Assembly (NCBI GenBank): GCA_963921825.1
Contig: OY997593.1
Span: 41,369,111 to 41,433,110, forward strand
Direction: 5' to 3'
DNA length: 64,000 bases
Origin: Erodium maritimum
Taxonomy: Eukaryota > Streptophyta > Magnoliopsida > Geraniales > Geraniaceae
Shown in pieces: positions 21,416 to 31,480 of the stretch (its first letter is position 1; each line of letters opens with the position of its first letter). Made by a program: the position numbers and the translations under genes. The notes below the pieces were generated by a model. That model was given only the letters and a program-made list of their open reading frames with translations. It had not been told where the DNA came from and ran no database searches.

Positions 21416-24354
21416 TGTCACGCCCCAAATTCGGTAGAACCATGCCTGGAACGCGAACGGTGAAACAATAATACAGTTTTCAAACATTTTAATAAACCGC
21501 TTAAAATTACCACTTTGAGTTAAACAAAATAATATTTTACAACTGAAAACACGTCCAAAACAAGCGGACAAAAAAAACAAAGCGTACGTCGCTAAACTCC
21601 CAAAAACCCGGACTCCCGCCCCAGCTCTTCAAGTTTCGAGAGTTCCCCTAGTCCGTCTCGCGACCAGTACCTGTAGGAAAAGCAGCTAGGGGTGAGCGTT
21701 CGCTCACCACCACGGATACCAGACTAACTACGGCATACTAGCAGAAAATGCCGGAAACACCAACAACAAACCAAACACCGGGGACTACTATAACCAAACT
21801 CAAGTAACCCAACTGTCACACGAAAACAGTCACTTTCCCCAACCAACTCAAACCCGGATGCGTAATGTAGACCCGACACAGCGGTTACGACCCCCACCAA
21901 AGACACAAAAGATAACCACGCAACACCCAAGATCACAAAGGATCGCACACAACAATCAAGATCACAAAGGATCGCACTCCAGCTACTCAGTGCCGGTTGC
22001 TAACCGGTTGGGCTTGAGCCTGCCGCACGCAACTTTCCCCGAACGCAGTCGGGCCATGCGGTCGACCTGTTAGAGATATATACAGCGATACTTTTCTGAT
22101 AGCTAGTCGGAAGGGGAGCCGCCCTTCATCGCCGAAGAAATGCACAACTTTACCGATGGTTAGTCGGAAGGCTAGCCAACCCCCACGCGCGCGACCACAG
22201 GACCCCTTTATCGCAGAAGAATGCACAACTTTACCGATGGTTAGTCGGAAGGCTAGCCAACCCTAATGCGCGCGACCACAAGACCCCGTTATTGTCAGGC
22301 GGGCCCCCAACCTCCATGCAATCACAGTCACAACCAAATGACACACAACATCCCCAAAGAAAGAGAATACGACAACACGACTAACTACCACTCGGCAAGT
22401 CAGTCAACCAACACGGGTTCAACTCCCCACGGGCACACATGGCCACCCACGACACACCAACAGTAAAATACGGGTTCAACACCCCAACGGCACTCGTGGC
22501 CTCCCACGACACACCAACAGTAATATACGGGTTCAACACCCCAACGGCACTCATGGCCACCCACGACACACCAACAGTAATATACGGGTTCAACACCCCA
22601 ACGGCACTCATGGCAACCCACGACACACCAACAGTAATATACGGGTTCAACACCCCAACGGCACTCATGGCCACCCACGACACACCAACAGTAATATACG
22701 GGTTCAACACCCCAACGGCACTCATGGCCACCCACAAACACAAACAATTCAATCAACCTCCGGGAACAACCAAATGGCACCAGTATTTCCATTGTTCGAT
22801 AAGTTCACTTATCCTACGACACTACTAAGTGTCACATGCATTTCTATTGTTCGATACGTTCACGTATCATACGACACCACTAAGTGTCGCCTGCATTTCT
22901 AGTGTTCGATAAACTTACTCATCCTACGACACCACTAGGTGTCACATGCATTTCTACTGTTAATTTTCCCTAGTCAAGGCCGAGATCCGGCTATTTTTCC
23001 CTACCTCGTAACGCTTTCCCAAAAGTCCACGCCCAAGATCCGGCGTGCTCGCGATCACTCGCCTAGCTTCCCCTTTCCGCGGTCGGCGGCCCGATCTAAC
23101 ATGAACACAAATTACAACACTTTTAAGCTTGCAGACAAAGCTGAATTTTAATGAATTTGACGCCCAAACTCAACCCGAAAATGTCGATCACTCCCAAACT
23201 TCCCAATTACTCGACATTGTCAACAATGGGCCCGGAAAGGCCCGATTCGCCCGGCTTGGCGAATCTGCCCGGGATCGGAAAACGCCCTTCCGGGGCTCCG
23301 AAAATTCCCGTTTTCGTTTCTACGATCTGAAAATAATTCAAGGGTTCCAATGCAATCGACGGAATCAATTTCCGACTTCCGGGCGATTTAATTCGCGTTT
23401 AAAGTTTCTAAACCCGAAATTTCAAACTTTCACAATTTAATTCCATAATTCGATCTGGTGTGAATTATCGATTCGGGGATCGTCCAAAACCACCCGAACA
23501 CGAAAAACCCGAGGCCCGGCCAAGTGGGCCCCATACGGCCACAATGGGAAGATTTCCGTTTCGCCCCAAAACGTTCCTAACGAACCCCAAACCTCAACCA
23601 TTCATCTTTAAACCAATCTTTAACAAAACCCAACCTCAATCAAACTGTTTAAACTCAAACCCTGAAATTCAAACGTACCAAAACGAGAAAAGAATGGGTT
23701 CTCACCGTAGGGAATGACGAGGGGATGACGAATACACAAGAATTGAGACGATCCGTCAGTCGGATCGTCGGGAAATCGACACAACTCTTCCCTTTTCTCT
23801 ACTTTCTCTCTCCTTCTCTCCATTTTTCTGAAATTGCCTAGACACACTCATCCATTCCTTTTCTTATTTTGTTTTAAAACTACCAACTACCCTTTATTTA
23901 CGAAACTACCATTCTCCTTTCCTTTTCTTTATTTTTAAAACCAACCACCAAATGTGTGAAAAGTGTCAAGTGGGTCCCACTACTTAGAAAAATATCTTTC
24001 TAGATATTTCTAGATATTTTCCAAGAAATTACGAAATTTCATGTGCTACAAGGAAACGGCCCAACTAAGACCGTTGTAATGACGACTAAGCTTTTTGGAT
24101 CCAAAACGAGTCTCGAACGGACCAAAACGTCACTCGGTTGACTTTTCCGGCAAAAAGTCAACATTTCTCAAATTGGTCAAAAAGTTGCCCTGAGTCCCCC
24201 AGAACTCATTTTGGTCGATATCAGGGTCAACTTAAGTCCGATATGACCCTCGGGGTCAAATTCAGGTTCATTTAGGTGGCTGTCCCAAAATTTTAAATTT
24301 TCCTGTTTTTCGCCGATTTGACTGGTGTTGACCGGGAGCGGTTCTTACAGCTCA
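21411..24354 (-). mobile_element. solo gypsy LTR (21416-24349), near-perfect target duplication
   Basis: On the plus strand it starts TGTCACGCCCCAAATTCGG and ends GCGGTTCTTACA, so on its own strand it runs TGTAAGAACC...GGGGCGTGACA, 2934 bp. Flanking pentamers are GCTGA (21411-21415) and GCTCA (24350-24354), one base different. There is no internal region. It interrupts copia B pol between the integrase and reverse transcriptase. The palindrome GGTGAGCGTTCGCTCACC is at 21691-21708. The region 23120-24349 is homologous in reverse to the first 1.2-1.4 kb of the LTRs at 8433, 38024 and 44082. Confidence 0.92.
22410..22735. repeat. 57-bp minisatellite inside the solo gypsy LTR
   Basis: About five tandem units with a 57-bp period, core CACGACACACCAACAGTAAT. 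Because 57 is a multiple of three, several frames stay open through it, giving repeat-protein-like translations (19-residue period) that I treat as artefacts. It corresponds to the 58-bp arrays at 39781-40090 and 46381-46700 on the other strand. Confidence 0.9.
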
Positions 24355-26033
24355 GTTGTGCGGGTCAGGCCCAAACGGAGACAAGGGTGAGGAGGTAGGT
24401 ATGGCCGACGAGGTCAGTGGGCCGGGTATGCAGGCTGGATGATGCTGGGCCGTGATGGTGGGTCTGGATCAAGTAGCAGCTGTAATCGGGTGGCATGTGA
24501 TACAGGTTCAGACAGGAAATCATAGTCGGGGGTAGGGGTGGGAGAGGAAGAAAAGGGAAACGTCGATTCATCAAAAATAACATGCCTCGAAATAATAAAC
24601 TTATTTTCTTTTAAATCAAAACAAACATACTCTCGATAGTTGGAAGGAAATCCGAAGAAAACACACGGAGTGGAGCGAGCCTGGAGCTTGTTCATGGTAG
24701 TAGATGAAAACAGAGGATAACATAGACAACCGAAAATACAAAGATGAGAATAAGATGGAGCTCGTTGATAGAGAGCCATAGTAGGAGAATTGAAATTAAG
24801 CAGTTTAGATGGCAGTATATTAGATAAATAACTGGACATAGAAAGAGCATATTGCCAGAAGACCGGATGAATGGACGCGTGGAGTAGAAGCGTTCGAACT
24901 ACATTGTTGAGGCTTCGAAGTTTGCGCTCTGCTCATCCATTCTGAGATGATGTGTGAGGACACGAGAAACGAAACACCAATCTAGAGGAATCAGCAAAGT
25001 AAGAAATGGAGAATTGTCAAACTCCTTGCCATTGTCACATTGAAAAGTTTTGATCGGACGTCCAAATTGAGTAGTAACATAAGTATTGAAAGAAGTAAAA
25101 ATCTTGAATACATCAGATTTCTTGCCTATGGGAAAAGTCCAGACAAAGTTAGTGAAGTCGTCAAGCAATACTAAATAATACTTATGCCCTGCAGAACTTA
25201 AAATTGGTGAAGTCCATAAATCAGCATGCACTATATCAAACGGTGCAAATGTAACAGATAACGATGTTTGAAATTGAAGTTTGACATGATTACCGAGTAC
25301 ACAAGACTGGCAAATAGTTTTGAAATTATTCGTACATGAAATAAACTGAGACCTACGTAATACATCAAAAATAGGGGCACCGGGGTGACCCAATCTAGAA
25401 TGCCATACGCCTGGAGATAATGTCGCAGAAGCTGAAAAATGAAATGACACATGAGATGAAGAAGTAGAAGTGACGGGATACAAGTCGCCTGTGCTATTGC
25501 ATCTCAAAACCAGATGTCCCATCGGAAAATCCTTCACAGAAAAACCAAAGCGGGTCAAATTCGATCGAGGCATTATTATCCTTAGTAAACCGGCGTACAA
25601 ATACTAAATTCTTGACTAGATTAGGTGCATGAATAACATTACGCAAAATATAATTCGGATGGGTGGGAAAAATAGATGCTCGACCATGACCATAAATTGG
25701 AATATGATTTCCATTACCCACAATTACAGACGTATTCAGGTTCGAATTAACATAAGAATCGAGGATACCTGAATTCTTTGTCATATGGGAGGATGCACCG
25801 GTGTCCATGTACCATTGAGAATTAGGTGGCTGCTGCATAGAGAGATTCGCCATGGCTTGCGAGAGATCGGTTGGAACAGCTACATCTGCTTGAGGAGTGA
25901 CCGGTCGGGAGCCCAATACGCCCTGCTGACCGTGCTGACCTTGAGATGGGCCACGACCCCATGACATAGGCGCTGCTGTTGGATAAGGACAGGGGGAAGG
26001 GAGCTGGTCAAAGGGGCTGGCGGGCCGGTCCAA
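24355..26033 (-). pseudogene. copia B protease and integrase
   Basis: The minus strand encodes WYMDTGASSHMTKNSGILDS (26033-25494), the intact protease active site DTGASSH. In the next frame (25600-24899) comes WHSRLGHPGAPIFDVLRRS with CQSCVLGNHVKL, the integrase HHCC zinc region. The catalytic core follows, with VHADLWTSPI and FQCDNGKEFDN, the first two acidic residues of the triad. The segment 24839-24414 carries the C-terminal part (LCIFGCLCYPLF, CVFFGFPSNYREYVCFD). Frame changes near 25550 and 24900 inactivate it. It is unusually well preserved between breaks. Confidence 0.9.
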
Positions 26034-26107
26034 ATCTGTTGGTTAGAGGGCCCATTCCACTGCTGAAGCTGTCCAGCCCAAGGAAAATGAAATGAAGGCC
26101 CAAAGTT

Positions 26108-27085
26108 CTATGCAGGCCCGTTCCATCTGTGCTGAGACGCAGATCCAGTCGGTCCACTCCAATTAGAATTCGCAGAACGTAAATTCTGTCGACCACGGCC
26201 AGTCCTATTCTGTCGACAACGGGAAGCACGGCCACGGGATGAAGTGCCTCGGGACTGAAGGTGATTGTTGTCCGGAGTGTCACGAGAGGGCCGGGAGCCA
26301 TATGACTGATCAGAATTCCCAGATGAGTGTGCAAAGAGACCTGAACTCGCAGAAGAAGCATATTGCTTCAGTTTTCGAGTTTCCTCAAAAACCAAATGCG
26401 AACGAGCCTCATAAACTTGTGGGAGTGGGTCACTCTGTTGAATAATCGTGGCAACATTATCGTATGCCTCAGATAAACCGGCTACCAGTTGAAGAACCAA
26501 ACGATTGTTTGATACTGGAGCTCCCATATTCGACAACTGATCTGCAATTTGCTTTAGTTCTTGACAAAAAATAGACACATTAACAAAATCATCTAGTCTA
26601 ATTGCAGAGAATTGATGCTCAAGATATACTGTACAAGAATGTTTGTTATCCTGAAAAATGAGCCTGAGAGAGTTCCAGGCTTGAGCAACAGTACTATCCG
26701 GAACAATTATGGTTTGGAGGAGATCATTAGAGATCGTACTGTAGATCCATTGAAGAACCATAGCATCAAGACGATCATATATGTCGGCTGGAATTGTTGA
26801 AACAGTTGTTGAAGAAGGTGTGGCAGCCACTGTAGTGCTCGGACCAGGAGTGGCCGGTGGAGCATCAATTGAATCAGTGGTGGAGGACGTCGTGACAGTC
26901 GGTGTAGACAGGTCGGATGGAGTGAATTCCGGCAGAATGTGATGGAGTACCTGATACACACGACAATGAACTTTGAAGAGTTCAGCCCAGGAGGAGTAAT
27001 GCCCTTTGTCCATTTCCAGCGTGATTGGAATGGAGATTCGAATGTTGGAGACGGTGAGGGCTGGATATGACTTGAAATATGCCAT
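26108..27085 (-). pseudogene. copia B Gag (325-residue open frame)
   Basis: One long open frame from Met at 27085, about 185 bases downstream of the primer binding site. It contains ITLEMDKGHYSSWAELFKVH, the Gag N-terminal motif, then IPADIYDRLDAMVLQWIYST and LVLQLVAGLSEAYDNVATII, typical of copia UBN2-type Gag. A basic, Arg/Gly-rich tail follows in place of a CCHC knuckle. It may still encode a full-length Gag core, but the downstream pol is broken. I mark it as pseudogene because the element cannot be complete. Confidence 0.85.
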
Positions 27086-27270
27086 TAGAGGAGCTTGGTG
27101 AGAGACACTGCAGCTTGGGTGTGTGAAGAAGAAGAGAATCGCAGCTCCTGTGTTGAAATTGGCGTTCAGAACCCTACGGATGGATAAAAAAACTCACGCA
27201 CGATTGTGAGATTAATCAGATGCGGCGGAAAAAAAGTCAGATAGAGGGGAGAAGTTTTAATCGTAGTATA

Positions 27271-27282
27271 GCTCTGATACCA
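27271..27282 (-). other. primer binding site of copia B
   Basis: TGGTATCAGAGC on the minus strand, directly adjoining the 5' LTR at 27283. It is complementary to initiator tRNA-Met. Confidence 0.92.
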
Positions 27283-27421
27283 TATTAGGATTTAAACCAT
27301 GCCTCGTATATTCATTGATTCGTGTATTTCTATACTATTACAGATAAGATAAATACATTCAATAATCAAATACAAGGTTATCTAAGAGTATTCAAACTCT
27401 TGATAAATCATATCTCTAACA
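27283..27421 (-). repeat. 5' LTR of copia B (139 bp)
   Basis: Starts TATTAGGATTTAAACC and ends ATATCTCTAACA; on the element strand it begins TGTTAGAGATATG. It pairs with 18515-18653. Confidence 0.9.
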
Positions 27422-27425
27422 AAAT

Positions 27426-27896
27426 GGTTATATATCGAAACTTACTCTTAAGTATTGGTCACAAACACTACACTACCCAACGTTTCAAAGTGAAAATACA
27501 GTACCTTAAATATTGGTCACACGATTTTGTTAGTAAAAATGGACGGAATATTCCATTATGTTAGTCATATGACCTCAAATGTCATATAATGGATGGTAAA
27601 ATGACATTTTTTTCCTTAAGTATTTGACCTCTATACATATTATAGGGAAAAATAAAGAGGGTACAATGGTAATGTTCCTTATAAAATGTGTAAGTGTCAA
27701 ATAATCAAGGGAAACATCATTTTACCATCTATTATATGACAGTTGAGGTCATATGACTAAGGGAATAGAATATTCCATCCATTTTTACTAACAAAATCGC
27801 GTGACCAATACTTAAGGTACTGCATTTGTCACTTTGAAACGTTGAGTAGTGTAGTGTTCGTGACCAATACTTAAGATTAAGTTTCGATATTTAACC
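27426..27896. mobile_element. foldback/MITE-like element with ~200-bp inverted repeats
   Basis: The left arm (27426-27628) begins GGTTATATATCGAAACTTA and the right arm (about 27700-27896) is its inverted copy ending TAAGTTTCGATATTTAACC. The arms match over nearly their full length with a spacer of about 70 bp and no coding capacity. It lies four bases from the end of copia B. No unambiguous target duplication was found, so the superfamily is open. Confidence 0.82.
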
Positions 27897-27906
27897 CTAA
27901 AAATAA

Positions 27907-28185
27907 TTAGACGTGAGTAACTCTCGTCTTGTTGGTTTCTTTCACCGTGTCTTTGGAGATGTTCAACAAACATGAGATCAAACATTTATCATCCATATTC
28001 ATGTATGGTTGGGCTCTTTTTGGCGCCGCCCATGGTATGGCCCGACCTCTCGATAACTGGTCAGACATCTCTGTTGAAAACATGGGAGGGCGCAAAGCAG
28101 ATAAATGGTCATAGTAATTGGGCGGGGTAGTGCAAGTACTTGGCCAATAAATATCGTCATCGGGAATATTCATTGCAACCATCAT
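27907..28185 (-). CDS. uncertain 92-residue open frame
   Basis: A minus-strand frame starting MMVAMNIPDDDIYWPSTCTT and ending TRVTHV. Its composition looks protein-like (Trp, Pro and acidic residues mixed, not low complexity). The MDDKCLISCLLNISKD stretch faintly recalls the start of plant Myb/SANT-like proteins, but this is too weak to assign. No promoter, intron or partner is evident. It may be a host gene fragment left between transposons. Confidence 0.25.
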   Translation of the reverse strand: MMVAMNIPDDDIYWPSTCTTPPNYYDHLSALRPPMFSTEMSDQLSRGRAIPWAAPKRAQPYMNMDDKCLISCLLNISKDTVKETNKTRVTHV

Positions 28186-28440
28186 GTTGGTGCACCAGAG
28201 AAATGTGAGGCCAAGTCTTGTTGCTCATAGTTGTTCAACATTTGTTGACCGTGAAAAATTTGTTGGAAAATTTGAGAGAGTTTGATAAATAATTTATGCT
28301 AAAGTTGGTGCACAAATGAAGAGGGTATGACAGTCTATTTACATATATAAGAAGATATATTTTTTAACTCTTTATTTATTATTTTATTAATTATTTAGAT
28401 TTAAAATAAATAATAAGTACGGTAATGTTACCATTGTAAA
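28186..28440. other. unassigned A/T-rich sequence
   Basis: Nothing recognised on either strand. Confidence 0.3.
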
Positions 28441-28610
28441 CAACGGTACAATATGCACACAATGCTGGTACAATACGCACACAATGTTGGTACAATACGC
28501 ACACAATACTGGTACAATACGGTACAATACGCACACAGTGCTGGTACAATACGCACATAGTGCTGGTACAACTAAACCCTACCCCCTAAAAATAAACCCT
28601 AAACCCTAAG
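28441..28610. repeat. 22-bp tandem repeat followed by telomere-like motifs
   Basis: About six units of a 22-bp repeat with core GGTACAATACGCACACAATG (28441-28571). Degenerate CCCTAAA-type motifs follow (28572-28610), the best being AAACCCTAAACCCTAAG. The same 22-bp core reappears once or twice near 28805-28860. The telomere-like stretch is too short to indicate a chromosome end. Confidence 0.75.
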
Positions 28611-29111
28611 AAAAGTAATCCCAAAGTCCTAATATGAATAAAAAAAATCAGAAAACGAAAAAAAAAATAATCTAGAATCTAAAAGTACGATTTTGAGCCT
28701 CCAGATGACCTCGGATGGCCGTTTCCACCTAAAAAAATGCGAGAGTTTTGTAAAATTTTGACACTGACTCCAGCTCAGGTTCAATTCTTCCGATTCAATA
28801 CATACATATAATGCTGGTACAATACGCACACAGTCCTGGTACATTACATGCACAATTGTTGGTACGTCATATACATGGGTGCGGGTACCACATGTATATG
28901 ACTAACCAGCTGATCGTCCAGGTTTAACCCACCAATCGGCGAGACTAACCAGCCCATCGGCCATGTTTGACTCACCGATCGGACGCATGATTAGTAGCCG
29001 CGCGAGCGTGAATAGTGGCTACGCGCACGCGCGTGAAAATGCCACGTGTCGCTCTCTTGTGAGTTTGTAGTTAGCACAATAAGGCCTGGCTCACATTTGA
29101 TACCGAATCTA
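28611..29111. other. unassigned sequence ending in a MITE-like terminus
   Basis: 28611-28860 has no recognised feature. The last part (about 29045-29111), with TTAGCACAATAAGG and TTTGATAC before a (CA)n tract, resembles the right end of the next element (29138-29605). It is probably the end of a related copy. Confidence 0.4.
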
Positions 29112-29137
29112 TACACACACACACACACACACACACA
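29112..29137. repeat. (AC)n microsatellite
   Basis: About 13 AC dinucleotides between two MITE-like ends. Confidence 0.95.
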
Positions 29138-29605
29138 TAAGGTAGCTATCCAGTAAAAACCACCCTTATTGTGCAAACCACAAACCAGTCTAAGTCACAG
29201 GATGCGGTCAAAGTGACGTCAGCAGAGCGCAGGCGATGCTGACACGTGGCCACTTCGCGCGCGCCTCTGCCCGCACAGTAGCGCGTGTTGACCACACGCG
29301 GGCGCGGGTGCTGATAGTTTACATAGCACGGTGCTGATAGTTTAGTACAAATGTAAACTATCAGCACTTTTTGTACTAAACTATCAGCACTGTGCTATGC
29401 AAACTATCAGTACTTTGCGCGCGTGCCCACATGTCAGCATCTGGTGAGTTCGTAGTTTTCACAATAAGGTGTGATGTTTTATATATTTAATTGCCCACGT
29501 GTAAGCATCTGGGGCGCTCTACTGACATCACTTTGGGGGGATCCTATGGCTCAGATTGGTTCGTAGTTTGCACAATAAGGGGTGGTTTGTACTTGATACA
29601 AATCC
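29138..29605. mobile_element. MITE-like element between microsatellites
   Basis: Inverted ends AAACCACCCTTATTGTGCAA (from 29157) and its inverse TTGCACAATAAGGGGTGGTT (to about 29588). A long imperfect hairpin in the middle (29309-29413) is built from copies of GTGCTGATAGTTTA and their inverse. The left flank is an (AC)n tract and the right flank a (TA)n tract. It has no coding capacity. Confidence 0.75.
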
Positions 29606-29627
29606 TATATATATATATATATATATA
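29606..29627. repeat. (TA)n microsatellite, left of the inverted-repeat element
   Basis: An uninterrupted TA run adjoining the left end of the 29628-30892 element. A second run adjoins its right end. Confidence 0.95.
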
Positions 29628-30889
29628 GGAGAGCAATCAGGTGCGAACCATGAGTTACGGTGCGAACATGCGAACTCAACCAGATTGCGCCATGTGTCGC
29701 GCTCAGAAAATGCCCTTTTTTTTATAATAAAGTTTATTAATTCAATTTTCCCCGTTTCGTTTCAACTCCGATTTCATTTTTTCTTGCGCCAATATTCTTA
29801 TTTTTTCAAGAGCTTTCTAACAAGTAGTGGATTGCATATATTTTGATGTGTTTTTGAATAAGTGTGTGGATGTGTGAATATGAGTGCGAAAAAGTGTGAT
29901 GTGTTTTGCGGATTTAGTGTATATGGTTTGCGGATTTAGTGTATATGGTTTGCGGATTTAGTGTATATGTTTGAGAATTTAGTGTGTTTTGCAAATTTAG
30001 TGTATATGGTTTGCGGATTAGTGTATATGGTTTGCGGATTTAGTGTATATGGTTTGCGAATTTAGTGTATATGGTTTGCGAATTTAGTCTATATGGTTTG
30101 TGAATTTAGTGTTATTTATAGTGTTTCCATATATATGTTATATGTGTTGCTCAAAATTGTATCTTTATTGATTCAGTGCTCTCAATGCTGTTGCATCTCC
30201 AAATGTCAAAGTGCTTGTAGTTGGCAACCCCTGTAACACCAAGTCAGTTACTTAAATCATCATATTAATTCATCATATTAATTTTCTAATACCATATATA
30301 AATATATATACTATATTATGCTGATTTGTAATATCTTCATCTTCTTGATGTTCAGTGCATTTGATTTGTTTGAAAAATGCTCCCAACATACCAGCAAAGA
30401 ACTTCCATGCCTTGAACATCATTAAATAAATTCGCAAACCATATACACTAAATCCGCAAACCATATACATTAAATCCGCAAACCATATACACTAAATCCG
30501 CAAACCATATACACTAAATTCGCAAACCATATACACTAAATTCGCAAACCATATACACTAAATCCGCAAACCATATACACTAAATCCGCAAACCATATAC
30601 ACTAAATTTGCAAAACACATCACACTTTTTCGCACTCATATTCACACATCCACACACGTATTCAAGAACACATCAAAATATATGCAATCCACTACTTGTT
30701 AGAAAGCTCTTGAAAAAATAAGAATATTGGCGCAAAAAAAATTAAATCGCAGTTGAAACGAAGCGGGAAAAATTAAATTAATGAACTTGGTGGGGAAAAA
30801 AAAGATGAGCATTTCTAAGCGCGACACGTGTCATGTTGTTGTTGAGTTCGCAGGTTCGCATTTTAAAAGGGGTTCGCACCTGAAAGCCT

Positions 30890-30892
<3 letters not shown>
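29628..30892. mobile_element. long-inverted-repeat DNA transposon carrying a host gene fragment (Pack-MULE-like)
   Basis: The left arm (29628-30112) and right arm (30428-30892) are inverted copies of each other over about 470 bp. The outer ends share TCAGGTGCGAACC. Both arms include a tandem array of a 22-bp unit, GTTTGCGGATTTAGTGTATATG, in opposite orientation. The 315-bp centre is unrelated to the arms and holds two exons of NADP-malate dehydrogenase. Long inverted repeats with a captured gene fragment including its intron is the architecture of Pack-MULEs. The insertion lies within a (TA)n tract, so the usual 9-bp target duplication cannot be verified. No transposase is present, so the element is non-autonomous. 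Confidence 0.8.
30176..30415 (+). pseudogene. captured fragment of chloroplast NADP-dependent malate dehydrogenase
   Basis: 30176-30242 encodes ALNAVASPNVKVLVVGNPCN plus T, the conserved nucleotide-binding region of plastid NADP-MDH, an enzyme that reduces oxaloacetate to malate in the chloroplast stroma. A GT...AG intron (30243-30355) splits the following Asn codon. The next exon (30356-about 30415) encodes ICLKNAPNIPAKNFHAL after a one-base insertion (TTT for TT in the Ala-Leu-Ile codons) that breaks the frame. A preceding splice acceptor TTCAG is also retained. The fragment is therefore genomic and not retroposed, and is inactive. It is the whole unique centre of the surrounding inverted-repeat element. 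Confidence 0.85.

Positions 30893-30930
<38 letters not shown>
30893..30930. repeat. (TA)n microsatellite, right of the inverted-repeat element
   Basis: About 19 TA dinucleotides directly next to the right terminus of the 29628-30892 element. Confidence 0.95.
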
Positions 30931-30932
<2 letters not shown>

Positions 30933-31480
30933 TAGTCCTGAAAGAGTCACAGAGACTAGAGTCTAAGAGACTAGTCAGCCCTAACTTTTTTTATTAATGA
31001 TCTTCGAGTCTCCAGCGTCATCAATCACTCCTTCCCTAGGATGAAAGCCAAGGACACTCCTTTAGGTAAAAATTTTGGGTGCCATCTTTTCGGTGAACGA
31101 TAGGAACGAATCTCGTCTTTCCTTGTCGCAATTGTCTTCTATGCGGCAACCACCAGATGGCAATGACTGAAGAAGGATCTGGAGCTATCCGACAAGTGGT
31201 TTTAGGATCCAGGGGCGTGACGGTAAGATGGTGTATTGTTGCACGACATCCTAGGTCGGGTTACCCGGCGAATTAAGACTAAAGGTCGACAATATCAGAA
31301 CGCTCTACCATGAAAGCTATGAGTTTCAGAAGAACTAGCATAACATGTTCCTTAGCTTTTGTGTTCGTTATTGTGTATCTGTGTTTATTTCATTCCTACA
31401 ATATAAAGTAGATTCTTTTTACAGGTACAAGAGCTCCGAAACACCTACGGGACTCCAAGACTATAATCTGGAACCTAGGG
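30931..31480 (+). pseudogene. probable 5' region of LINE-2 up to the start of ORF2
   Basis: The last bases before the LTR (about 31455-31480) encode KTIIWNL, resembling the (I)IIWN(I/L)RG start of plant LINE ORF2 endonuclease domains. The frame continues across the solo LTR at 34640 as GSLTLNNLLY. The upstream 500 bases are not recognised; they may be the LINE 5' region or host DNA. A short open frame at 31309 (33 residues, hydrophobic) has no supporting evidence. Confidence 0.5.

Larger units (their letters stand above)
18515..27421 (-). mobile_element. Ty1/copia LTR retrotransposon, copia B, with 139-bp LTRs and two nested solo LTRs
   Basis: Two 139-bp direct repeats (18515-18653 and 27283-27421) flank a minus-strand gag-pol of copia type. 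A tRNA-Met primer binding site lies at 27271-27282, next to the right (5') LTR, and a purine tract (GCAGGGGCG on the minus strand) lies beside the left LTR. Two insertions split pol: a solo copia A LTR (19766-20829) and a solo gypsy LTR (21416-24349). Without them the element is about 4.9 kb. The five flanking bases (GAAGG left, AAATG right) do not form a clear duplication. Confidence 0.9.

Noticed and set aside
22381-22828. Repeat proteins of 123-130 residues on both strands with a 19-residue period
   Set aside because: They arise from a 57-bp minisatellite inside a solo LTR. All frames are open because the unit is a multiple of three and lacks stops; there is no start context or codon bias.
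28572-28610. Plant telomere repeat (CCCTAAA)n
   Set aside because: Only a few degenerate motifs over 40 bases, next to a 22-bp tandem repeat. Not evidence of a telomere or a fused chromosome end.
29112-30930. CRISPR-like array suggested by regularly spaced 22-bp repeats in the arms
   Set aside because: The repeats are contiguous tandem units without unique spacers, occur in inverted arms of a transposon, and the genome is eukaryotic.
31309-31410. 33-codon hydrophobic small peptide upstream of the solo LTR
   Set aside because: No cleavage motif, conserved C-terminal peptide or transcript sign. It probably lies in the 5' region of LINE-2.
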